Shown here: positions 1 through 8,700 of the stretch, in pieces
How the letters are laid out: each line of letters begins with the position of its first letter
Position numbering within the stretch: the stretch's first letter is position 1
From: an uncultured Sphingorhabdus sp.
Lineage (GTDB): Bacteria; Pseudomonadota; Alphaproteobacteria; Sphingomonadales; Sphingomonadaceae
Reading direction: 5' to 3'
NCBI GenBank assembly: GCA_937873665.1
Contig: CALMYW010000120.1
Location: 1-20,981 of the forward strand
Length of the DNA stretch: 20,981 nt
Notes under the pieces: generated by a model
Databases searched by the model: none
Told to the model about the DNA's origin: nothing
The model's input: only the letters and a program-made list of their open reading frames with translations
Position numbers and translations under genes: made by a program

Positions 1-49
1 ACGAGATAAAGGAATGTGACTGGAGTTCAGACGTGTGCTCTTCCGATCT
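1..49 (+). other. Illumina TruSeq adapter contamination
   Basis: The first 49 bases are the library adapter and do not belong to the organism. Bases 1-7 (ACGAGAT) are the end of the P7-side primer. Bases 8-15 (AAAGGAAT) are the index position; the reverse complement ATTCCTTT fits, from memory, TruSeq index 27 and its following bases. Bases 16-49, starting GTGACTGGAGTTCAG and ending CTCTTCCGATCT, are the standard index-read adapter. Genomic sequence begins at base 50. The minus-strand frame of the neighbouring gene stays open through the adapter and would add RSEEHTSELQS to its product, a familiar artefact peptide in databases. Confidence 0.98.
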
Positions 50-1009
50 GATGTGCCCTCCGGTTGGCGTCTTGATCGCCAATCCGTCCCCCCTCCCCTC
101 GTGCGCCGAAATGGGTCCGCTTTGCGGGAAATGGTGCTGGATCCATTGCGCCATCGTTGCGCCGCTCGGAGTTGCCGTGTCGGTATGTTGGCGTAGCGAT
201 TGCAGGATGTCGGTTCTGATCGCGGTGATCCGCCGATCGGTAACAAGTCCATGCGCTTCGATGAAAGTCGTCATGGAACCGGGACGCGGTGCAGCCTTGC
301 CGCGCCCGATGGTCGATTTGCGCCACAGGCCCTCGATGTTTCGCAGGCGGGGCGCGGCGGCCGCTTCGAGGAGAATGATCAGTTCGAGATAACGGGTTGG
401 CAGTGAGCTGATTTCGTTAGGTTTGCAGGCTGTGCAGAAGAAACAGGAGCTCTTGCTGGGCAAGGGTAAGCCTGCATCGATAATCCGTTGACTCGACGTC
501 TCGCGGGTCCATCCCCATTCACGCAGTGGGTAGTGATTCTCGTAGAGAGGATCGTCGTAGGTTTCGGCGTGCGCGTATCGTTGGGTGTCTCTTGGTGAGG
601 CATCGTAGCCGATTAGACGCACCACGCGCTGGTTGTTTGTCCAGGTCTCGATTGCGGGTGGCCAATTCTTGACGAATTGGTGTTGCGGCGCGACCTTCCA
701 TTTGAGGCTGCAGCTGTGTTGCCCAAAGGCAATGCTTGGGAGTGTGGCGGTCGCGAGCAGATATTCGAGCAGGCCGTCATAGGATGGGCGGCCATTGAGG
801 CGCGTCGGGCGATATTGGACAATTTCGTTGGCGATGCCGCGTTCGCTCATCCAGCGGCGGAAGATTGGAACGAAGTGATCCGTCGCGGGGAATTCGGAGA
901 CGGTGTCGGCCATCAGGACAAGGTCGGGTGCGCAGCCTCGCTCGGCGAGCTCGATAATCATTGCGGTGCTGTCGATGCCAGCGCCCCAGGATGCGATTTT
1001 GGGCGGCAT
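50..1009 (-). CDS. PAPS-reductase-like PP-loop protein, 3' end lost
   Basis: This is an adenine-nucleotide alpha-hydrolase (PP-loop) protein of the phosphoadenosine phosphosulfate reductase family. It starts at the ATG at 1009, three bases after the stop codon of the ardC-like gene, so it is probably translationally coupled. 320 codons are present before the adapter junction. The PP-loop is SWGAGIDSTAM at residues 7-17. A second conserved element, HSCSLKWK, lies at 98-105. A cysteine cluster CFFCTAC at 189-195 could bind zinc or an iron-sulfur centre, as in phage and plasmid members. No sulfate-assimilation gene is nearby, so a DNA- or RNA-linked role (compare DndC, IbrA, SspD relatives) is more likely than cysteine synthesis; that is inference. 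The natural stop is not in the window; residues after about 320 are adapter-derived. Confidence 0.88.
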
Positions 1010-1012
1010 TGG

Positions 1013-1903
1013 TCAGGCGGCTTCGGCAAGGTTGGCGGTGCTGTTCTCGGTGAGCCAGCGGATTGCCTGATCGGCTTTGGTGGCGGCCTGGATGATTGCC
1101 ATCTTGTCCGATTTCAGGACTTTGAGCCAATGGCCGAGATAGGCGGCGTGGTTGTCATGGAGTTCGATCGGTAGGTCGAATTGGGCGCATAATTTGGCTT
1201 CGCCCATGCAGGCGACGAGCTCTTCGTAGGCATAGGCGTGGTCGCCGAAGCGTTTGCCGAATTGCCGGTTCAGGCGGTGTTTGGCTCCGGAGGCGTGAAT
1301 GCTTTCATGGGCTCTGGTCGAGAAATAGTCCTCGATTGTGCGAAACGCGTCGGGCAGCGGCAGGGTGATGGCGTCTGTCGATGGAGAATAATAGGCTTCG
1401 TCGCCGCGGTGGATCACGTTGACCGGGATGCTTTCGAGAAAGTCCCTGGCCTCCTGCTGGAGTTCGCGGGGGTTGCACGGCGCCGGTGGTGCGGGGTGGT
1501 AATAGGGTGGCAGCCCGTCGATCTGATCCGCGTTGAAGACGTAGTAATATTTGAGAAACGAGAAAGCGCGCGTTTCGTCTTGCCCGGTGGCGCTGTTGGT
1601 GTCGTGTTTGACCGAGCGGGCGTAATAGACGCTGAAAGACCCTTGTTCGCCCTTTCGCACCTGCGCGCCGAGCTCAGCGGCTTGTTTGTAGGTCATCCAG
1701 AATGGGCTTTGGTAGCCATTGGCGTCGGAGACGGTGGAGAGGTAGAAGTAGTTGATCCCAGAATAGGGTTCCCCGTTGTGGCGAAGCGGTCGTTCGTTGC
1801 GTTTTGCCCATGGCCGCTTCCATGGCAGGACGCCCTGCTCGAGCTTTGCGAGTATGATGTTGGTGATGTCCTGGGCGAAATCGCGGGTTGGTTTGCGTGT
1901 CAC
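1013..1903 (-). CDS. ardC: ArdC-like antirestriction protein with zincin metallopeptidase domain
   Basis: The 296-residue product has the ArdC architecture. The N-terminal ssDNA-binding domain spans about residues 8-125, with the family's VLPWKRPW and GINYFYL segments. A zincin-like metallopeptidase domain follows, with HESIH at 199-203 (HExxH) and a downstream EE at 227-228 likely giving the third zinc ligand. In the family, such proteins protect incoming plasmid DNA from host restriction or act on host proteins soon after transfer. The start is a GTG at 1903 whose GTGA overlaps the TGA of the upstream GHKL gene, and a GAGG about ten bases upstream can serve as ribosome-binding site. Length and motifs look intact. 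The antirestriction role is family knowledge; the substrate is unknown. Confidence 0.9.
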   Translation of the reverse strand: MTRKPTRDFAQDITNIILAKLEQGVLPWKRPWAKRNERPLRHNGEPYSGINYFYLSTVSDANGYQSPFWMTYKQAAELGAQVRKGEQGSFSVYYARSVKHDTNSATGQDETRAFSFLKYYYVFNADQIDGLPPYYHPAPPAPCNPRELQQEARDFLESIPVNVIHRGDEAYYSPSTDAITLPLPDAFRTIEDYFSTRAHESIHASGAKHRLNRQFGKRFGDHAYAYEELVACMGEAKLCAQFDLPIELHDNHAAYLGHWLKVLKSDKMAIIQAATKADQAIRWLTENSTANLAEAA

Positions 1904-3525
1904 GGCTGTTGGTCCTCAAGCTTGTCGGCGAAGGTGACGCTGAGCGAGTTGTTTCTGTAGATGATGGTGACGTTCTTGTTGGCGGGAACGCGCCAGGCGA
2001 TGCGGTCGTGGAAGGTCATTGCGATGTCGGTGATTGCGGCCGCGTCGTCGCCAGCAAGTATTTGCGTGGCTCGCACCGTAGCGTCGTGCTGATAGCGGCT
2101 TTCCTGGGTATCGTAGCTGTCCGCGTCATGGTCTTCGTAAGGGGTGAAGCCGGCTTCGAAGATCATATGGGCAAGTGCATCGGCCGTGATCGTGGACGCG
2201 CTTGTGACGGCGACAAATATGTCGTCGGGATCGTCGGTGAAATGTTCGGAATCGCCGAGTAGGACGTCGGTTTGGTATGTGAGGGGGGGAGCCGTTTCGG
2301 ATCGTATTGTAACCGTGATCTCGGCGGGGCGTGATGTGGGAGTTTCCGGTTCGCAATCGGTTCCGTCGGCATCGCGGTACTGGATTTCTTCGCGGCGGTA
2401 TTTCGGTATGGCGTCATACCAGAGATAGCCGGCATAGGCCGGGACCGCGACATAGGCGTTCAGATCGAGATCTGTGTTGGTCGCCAGCGCGTGCTGAAAT
2501 GATTGCGCGTCATAGGCGTCTTCTTCATCGTAGATGATGGCGTTCGGTTTGAGGGCCGCGGGCGCGGAATATTCCCGGTAGTCGGATCGTGCCGGATTGG
2601 CCTGCCAGGGAGATAGCCATGGACGAGCGGGTGGAAGCGAGGGAACATAGTCCAGAGCCTTCTGCCAATCGTCGAATTCGAGTTGGTGGTGTGGTTCGTT
2701 GGCGATGGCGGTTGCGATCGCGGTTTCGCAATCGCCGATGAGGCGGGCGAGGCCGTCGTTGCGATACACCTCCTTTCGAGCCGGGAGCACCAGGATCAGC
2801 TCGGGACAGTCGATGATGTCGACCCGCACGGACCATTTGGTGGATCGCCATTCCTTGATCGTTGGCAGGGCGTGGTTGAGGGTCACACCGTGGAAGTTGA
2901 TGTTCGGTGTCCGGTCGATGTTGACGTCCTTGTAGACGCCGATGCGCAAGCCGTTCGCGCAGATGATCTGGTGAGCGCCTGACAGGAAGTCGGCTTGTTT
3001 TTGGAGCGCTGTGTTGAAGTAGACTGGGATGGGGAAATGGATCGCGGCGGCTGATACGAAATTGCCTACGATGCGCGGGTCGCTCGTGTGAGGCTCGAAG
3101 CTGATCGTTGTTCCGGCTTCTTGTTGGCATGGTTCGACCGCTATATCCTGGTTGCCCGTCCAGCCATCTGCGGGAATATGGAAGCGGTAGGCGAAGCCGG
3201 CGCCTGCGGTTGCGACGGTTGTGGCGCGGCCTGCGAGCGCGAAGAAGCCCATGCCGGCAGGATCTTCGCTTTGGGTGGTCGGCGATGACCAGTCGGATTG
3301 CCCGAGCGAAAGGAGGGTGGCCGGGTCAGATATGCCTGATCCGTTGTCGCTTATGGTGAGAAGCGGAGCGGTGTCGCCGCCGCTTAGATCGATGTCGATC
3401 CGGGTTGCTCCGGCTCTGCGCGCGTTCTGCAGGAGTTCGTTGAGGATGTCGCTCAGCGATCCGTTGAAGATGCGGGTCACTTTTTCGATGGCCTCGGGCG
3501 AGACCGTAGGGCGGATTGTGTGCAT
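1900..3525 (-). CDS. GHKL-fold ATPase (HATPase_c, MutL/Hsp90-like)
   Basis: A 541-residue protein with an N-terminal Bergerat-fold ATPase domain. The N box is ELLQN at residues 30-34, the G1 box is DNGSGI at 60-65, and the G2 box is GMGFFALAGR at 91-100, so the ATP site looks complete. No histidine-kinase phosphoacceptor or MutL endonuclease motif is recognisable, and the remaining ~400 residues match nothing I know. The frame is open to 3561, but I chose the ATG at 3525 because GGGGA lies just upstream and the N-terminal helix leading into the N box begins there. The 3' end overlaps the ArdC start by four bases. GHKL ATPases act as conformational clamps or chaperones; in this operon a DNA-transaction or protein-remodelling role is inference. 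Confidence 0.85.
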   Translation of the reverse strand: MHTIRPTVSPEAIEKVTRIFNGSLSDILNELLQNARRAGATRIDIDLSGGDTAPLLTISDNGSGISDPATLLSLGQSDWSSPTTQSEDPAGMGFFALAGRATTVATAGAGFAYRFHIPADGWTGNQDIAVEPCQQEAGTTISFEPHTSDPRIVGNFVSAAAIHFPIPVYFNTALQKQADFLSGAHQIICANGLRIGVYKDVNIDRTPNINFHGVTLNHALPTIKEWRSTKWSVRVDIIDCPELILVLPARKEVYRNDGLARLIGDCETAIATAIANEPHHQLEFDDWQKALDYVPSLPPARPWLSPWQANPARSDYREYSAPAALKPNAIIYDEEDAYDAQSFQHALATNTDLDLNAYVAVPAYAGYLWYDAIPKYRREEIQYRDADGTDCEPETPTSRPAEITVTIRSETAPPLTYQTDVLLGDSEHFTDDPDDIFVAVTSASTITADALAHMIFEAGFTPYEDHDADSYDTQESRYQHDATVRATQILAGDDAAAITDIAMTFHDRIAWRVPANKNVTIIYRNNSLSVTFADKLEDQQP

Positions 3526-3550
3526 GTATTGATCCCCGCAGCGAGGTGTC

Positions 3551-3578
3551 GGCCGCCGCATTTTGCGGTGCGGCGGCC
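3551..3578 (-). repeat. Perfect 10-bp inverted repeat between ParB-like and GHKL genes
   Basis: GGCCGCCGCA at 3551-3560 pairs with TGCGGCGGCC at 3569-3578 across an 8-base loop. A smaller alternative pairing, CCGCA/TGCGG, exists inside it. It lies 13 bases after the ParB-like stop and about 25 bases before the GHKL start. There is no U tract, so it is not a standard intrinsic terminator. An mRNA-processing or 3'-end stabilising hairpin within the operon is more likely. Confidence 0.7.
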
Positions 3579-3590
3579 AGGGAGGTTCGG

Positions 3591-5633
3591 TCAGGCTTCG
3601 ACGGTTTCGTCAGCCTCTTCGTGCGCGGCTTCGGGCTCCTCTTCTTCGGAGAGCGCCGCTGTGCTGTCAGAAGTTGCTGGGTTTTCAACCTCGTCTTCGT
3701 TGAGGGCGACGGTGTTGAAGCGCATATGGCCGGGGACCCAAGCGAGAGCGGTGTCCTTGATCCCGGGCTCGATGATCGTCTGTCCGCTGAAGATTTTCTC
3801 GCAAGAGGTCGAAAGGTCGCCCTTCTTGGAGTTGATGTAGCTGGCCGCGAACGTCGTGCCGCCGACTTCGGTGAGGTGCGACAGCAGGGTTTGCTTGCTG
3901 ACGCGGTCGAAGTAGTTGGCGGCGGTCGGACGCCAGTGATTGGCGGTATTGATCGACATGATTTCAGCGAGGCGATCGTGAAGCGTGTTGCGATCGGCAC
4001 CGTGTTGGCCGGTTCGCCGGTCAATGCCGAGGCTCGGTTCGAGCGTCCGTGCCATGCAGAATGACAACCAGGCCGCCTTGGCGTCGTCGTCGAGATCGCA
4101 GAAGGCGTCGAAGCGCGCGACGGTGCGGTCGTGTTCGGTCCAGCTGCTGTCGAGACCTTCCTTGAGATCCGCCATCAGCGTGTGTGCGGGCGATTCCGGG
4201 TAGGTCTGAACGTAGGTCGACGGTGCTTCGGCGCGCAGGCTTGAGCCTGTCGAGTTGGCGCCGTATTTGTAGCCCGTGTCGGCCATGCAGAAGATCATGT
4301 AGTCGAGCGCGACAGCCGGGTTGCTGGCAAGATTGACCGCGAGAATGTCGCGGCGCTGGATCGCGAGTTCGTCGACCAGCTTCTGCGACAGCGGCTTGGG
4401 TGCATCGTTGTCTTCAGACGTTTCGCCAGTGGTGGTTCCTCCGGTGGTCGGTGCGGTGCGGCGGCGCTGCTGCGGTTTGTCCGAGTAGATCGTGGTGTGG
4501 ATGACGGGGTTGCCGTCCTTGTCGATGATCGCGAAGACCCCGGCGTGCGGCAGCATCTCGTCGGGGATTTTGCCGGGCTTGTTGGTGAGGGCGTCGTAAG
4601 CTTCGGTGACGCTGTTCCAGCGGTTCTCGAATTCTTCGGCAGCCGCCTCGTCTTCGGTGTTGAGTTCTTCGGATTCCTGTTCGAGCTCGCTGATCTGCTC
4701 GAGCAGCTTGTCGGCTTGTGCCTGGTCTTCGTCACTCAGCGGTTCCGGTTCGAGGTGGAGCTGGTGGAGGTCTTCGGTCGCGTTATGGGTGACGCGGGTT
4801 TCGAGAAGCGGTCGCACCCAGGCATAGTCGGAGGTCGCGGCGAATTCGGTAGCGAAGGTCTGAAGCTTGTCGCCAGCGATGCGTTGGGCGATCTCCGGAT
4901 CGATCCAGTTGGCTTCGTCAGCGGCTGTGAACAATTCGCGTTCGATGCGGCCGCCGGCTGCGAGATATTCGCTTTCGGTTGCGAGCTTGGCGATCGGGGA
5001 GTTGGAGGAGATGGCCGAGTGAGTCAGCATCCGCTTGATCGCATCGGCATTGTTGCCCTGCCATGACCCGGCGACTTCGCTCCACACCATCAGCTGGCGT
5101 TCGTGATTGGGGGTGGTGGCGTATGCCTTGGCAACGTCGAGGGTGATCTTGTTCTGGTCGAGCGCGTCGAAGATCGGTTCGGCGAGGTCGGCGAGACGGA
5201 GGCGGCCTTCGATGAAGCGGCGCGTGCGGCCAAAGTGCTTGGCGATCGCATCGAGGTCGCTGCCTTCGCTGATGAAGTATTTGTAGGCGCGGATTTCGTC
5301 GGTGGGCGTCATGTCGAGCCGGATGACGTTTTCGATCAGCGAGAGTTCGGACTGTTCGGCGGCGTCGGTGTCGAAGACGCGGCACGGAACGGGGTAATCT
5401 TTGGAGACCGCGCCGCGTTCGACGAGGACGTTGAGCGCGCGCAGACGGCGGCCGCCAGCAAATACGTCGAACTTGCCCTTCTTCTTGGATGAAACGACGA
5501 TCAAGTTCTGCAGCAGCCCCTTGGCAGCGATATTGTCGGCGAACTCTTCGATGAAGAGTGCGCTGTCGGATTTGCGGACATTGGCTTCCGAAAGCTGGAG
5601 CTTCGAAAGCGGGATCATTTGGAAATCGGTCAT
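3591..5633 (-). CDS. ParB/RepB/Spo0J-domain protein, 680 aa
   Basis: The N-terminal ~180 residues form a ParB-type domain. A ParB/sulfiredoxin-fold segment carries AGGRRLRAL at 59-67, a variant of the GERRxRA nucleotide-binding box, and ENVIRLDMTPTDE at 101-113. A helix-turn-helix follows at about 127-148 (LDAIAKHFGRTRRFIEGRL). At 680 residues it is roughly twice the length of a segregation ParB. It has a glutamate-rich segment near 300-340 and an acidic tail ending in repeated Glu/Ala. It is not next to parA, which lies 6.6 kb away in the opposite orientation, so it is probably not that ParA's partner. A GGAG eight bases before the ATG supports the start. An accessory DNA-binding, clamp or nuclease-like role is inference. 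Confidence 0.88.
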   Translation of the reverse strand: MTDFQMIPLSKLQLSEANVRKSDSALFIEEFADNIAAKGLLQNLIVVSSKKKGKFDVFAGGRRLRALNVLVERGAVSKDYPVPCRVFDTDAAEQSELSLIENVIRLDMTPTDEIRAYKYFISEGSDLDAIAKHFGRTRRFIEGRLRLADLAEPIFDALDQNKITLDVAKAYATTPNHERQLMVWSEVAGSWQGNNADAIKRMLTHSAISSNSPIAKLATESEYLAAGGRIERELFTAADEANWIDPEIAQRIAGDKLQTFATEFAATSDYAWVRPLLETRVTHNATEDLHQLHLEPEPLSDEDQAQADKLLEQISELEQESEELNTEDEAAAEEFENRWNSVTEAYDALTNKPGKIPDEMLPHAGVFAIIDKDGNPVIHTTIYSDKPQQRRRTAPTTGGTTTGETSEDNDAPKPLSQKLVDELAIQRRDILAVNLASNPAVALDYMIFCMADTGYKYGANSTGSSLRAEAPSTYVQTYPESPAHTLMADLKEGLDSSWTEHDRTVARFDAFCDLDDDAKAAWLSFCMARTLEPSLGIDRRTGQHGADRNTLHDRLAEIMSINTANHWRPTAANYFDRVSKQTLLSHLTEVGGTTFAASYINSKKGDLSTSCEKIFSGQTIIEPGIKDTALAWVPGHMRFNTVALNEDEVENPATSDSTAALSEEEEPEAAHEEADETVEA

Positions 5634-5701
5634 GAAATTGTCTCCGGGTGGCCTTGGATTCGAGCCGTTCGCTCAAATCGAAAGACCCCCCTCCCCCCTT
5701 C

Positions 5702-8700
5702 TCAGCGAAGCAGGACGCCGAGGATCTCGCGGGCTTTGTCGGCGGGGACGAAGACGCGTGTTTTCCATTGGATGATTTCCGTGAAGCAGCCGTTCGCCTT
5801 CAGGTCGGGAATCGAAGCTGCGGCTGCGCCGACGATCTCGATGCGGCGTTCGCCGTTAACTCTCGAAGTCTTGATGCGGTAATTTTTGGGATGCGGAGCC
5901 TGGTAGTCTGCGCCTGTGATGATCGCATCGATGAGGACGTCGGTGTTGAGATTGCCGGTTCGCTCGACGCCGAGCTTCGACAGAGTGGAGTCGACATGGA
6001 TGTCATGGATCTGACGGCCAAGCCATGAGGTGCCTTCGGCATCGACGATCCGGATGACAGCAAGGCTTTCCTTGGGAAGTGCGCCCCATACCGGGAGTAG
6101 CAATCCTGTTGCGAGATAGATCGTTTCGGAGACGAGCTGGTCCTTTTCGCGGTCATATTCGTCGCGCCAAAGGGCTTCGAACGTGGTGCGCGCGATCGGT
6201 TTCCATGCCGACTCCTGGTAGGTGGTCGCGAGCATATAGTCGCTTCGACCTGGGCGGATGAGCTCGTAACGGCGGATGAAATTGCCTTCATCGTCCATAT
6301 GCGAATGGGCTTCGATCCGGAGCGCCGGGAGCCCGGATTTGTCGTTTTGAACGGGTTCGGCGTGGTGGATCGCGTCGAGGTTGGCCATGATCCTTTCGGG
6401 TGTAATCAGGCGGCGTCGGCGTTTGAGCGTGAGTTCCAGAAGGTGGGTTGTCGCGCCGGTGATCTTGTCGGTTCGAATGATGGTGTCGGACAGGGTTGAG
6501 CATTGTTCGACCTGGACGGTTTCGACGCCGATATCATAAGTGCCGCGTTCTTTGGCGGCCGACACGCGGGTTTCGATCAGTGTCAGAAATTCGTCGAAGA
6601 TGCTGTTCTGCGTGGCGATCTTCAGTGCGAGGATGCGGTTCAGCCAGCGCTGGATGGGCGGGAGCTCCTCTTTGAGGATACCGTCTTTGTCGGTCAGGGA
6701 TAAGCCGGAGATGCGCTCAAAGGTTTTGAGTGAGATGCTCTTCAATTTGCCGTCTGCGAGAAGGCAGTACCAGTCGTGGAGAGCATGTTTGGCGTAGATG
6801 CTTTCAAGGTTGTCGGAGGCGTCGAACATGCCCTGTCCCCCGGTTTGCCGTTGGCCTCGGGTCAAGGCGCCGAGCGAATCCAGACGGCGGGCGATTGTGC
6901 TGGTGAAGCGGGCTTCGCCTTTGCAATCTGTGGTCACTGGCCGAAACAGGGGCGGGCAAGCCTGATGCGTGCGGTGTGTTCGTCCGAGGCCCTGGATCGC
7001 GCGGTCCGCGCGCCATCCTGGTTCGAGCAGGAAATGGACGCGGCGTTGCTGGTTCGCAGCGTCGAGGCTGGCGTGATAGCTTCGTCCCGTGCCGCCGGCG
7101 TCGGAGAAGACCAGGATGCGCTTGGCGCCGGTCATGAAGGCGCTGGTCTCAGCGAGGTTTGTGCGCGGTGAGCGTGTCTCGAGCCGCTGTTGGTTGTTCG
7201 GGTCGAGGACAAGGCGTTTGGAGCGCCCTGTTACTTCGGCAACCTTGCTTGGGCCGTAATTTGCGATGATCGCGTCGAGTGCTGTCGGGATTGGCGGGAG
7301 CGCGCAGATATGTTCGATCATGGCTTCACGGCGCGCAATGGCTTCCGGATTGTGGATTGGGTGACCGTCTTCGTCGAACATCGGCCGCGAATGGGTTTCG
7401 CCGAGCTCGTCGGTATATTCCTGCATTTGCCGTGTCGGGAATGCGCGGGTCAGATAGTCGATGACGCTTTCGCGCGGTGAGAGATCGATATCGAGATCTT
7501 CGCGTTCCTCCGGGGTGAGCTGATTGAGGCGCCGATCAAGGATCGATTCAGCGGTGCTCACGAGCTGCACGACGACGGAATCCCCTTCGGAGATATGTTC
7601 GTCGATTGCGGGTATGACTGACGGGAGCTTGAAGGAGAGCAGGACTTGGGAGAAGAAGCGTTGTTTGCAGCTTTCGAAGCGCGAGCGTGCTGCGGCTTTG
7701 GCCTGGCTGTTGAGTGTCTTGTCTTCGAGAGGATCGACGACGCCGGTGATTTCGAGGACTTCTTCGAGGTTTTGGTGGATGATCGACCAGGCGTCGGAGT
7801 AGGTATCGTATATCTCGATCTGCTCAATGGAGAGATCGTGTTTCAGGATGTCGTATTCGATACCGGCGAAACTGAGCGCGCGAGAAAGGTAGAGGCCCGA
7901 AGCTTTGAGATCGCGGGCAACGAGCTCCATTGCGGCAATTCCGCCATCGCGGATTTCAGTGATGAATTGTTCGCGGTCGGCAAAGGATGTGCCTGGGCCC
8001 CATAGACCGAGGCGGACTGCGTAGGCGAGGTTGTTAACGTCGGATGCGCCTGTCGCGGATGCGTAAAGGACGCGGGCGCGGGGCAAGTGATTTTGGAGCA
8101 TTACGCCAGCGATGCCCTGGAGGGAGCCGTCTTTTTTGCCCATGGTGCCCTCGCCGCCGGCGACACCGCCCATTTCATGTGCTTCGTCGAAAACGATGAC
8201 ACCTTCGAAATCGTCATTTGCCCACTGCAGGATCTGACGCAGTCTGGTGTCTTCGACCCTTGCGGAGCGCAAGGTGCCATAAGGGACGAACAGGATGCCC
8301 TCGGGCGAGGTAATCTCCTGATTGATTTTCCAGCTCGAGATGTCGAGTAAGTCTGCTGGCAAGCCGCCAAGCGCGGTCCAGTCGCGCTTTGCGTCTTCGA
8401 ACAGCGGTGCGTTTTTGCTGATCCAGATGTGCTTGCGTGAGCCGCGAACCCACTGGTCGAGAATGCAGGCCGCGGCTTGTCGGCCCTTCCCTGCCCCGGT
8501 GCCGTCGCCAAGGAAAAAGCCGGTCCGGTAAAGCTTGCCTTCCGGTTCCTCCTTGAGTGCTACCGATTTGTCATCGAGGCTAAAGCGACCGTGGAGGTCG
8601 CGTGACCAGGCTTCGCCAGCATAGATGACGGTTTCCAGTTGGGCTTCGGATAGCTGGAGCTCATCCACAGTGCGTTCGGGTAGTGTGGGGATGTATTTGG

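Noticed and set aside
33..392. Plus-strand frame of 119 codons at the left edge
   Set aside because: Its start lies in the sequencing adapter and it is antisense to the PAPS-reductase-like gene.
3591..5633. ParB as the segregation partner of the parA at 12242
   Set aside because: It is 6.6 kb away, on the opposite strand and twice the usual length, while a small gene overlapping parA fits the partner role better.
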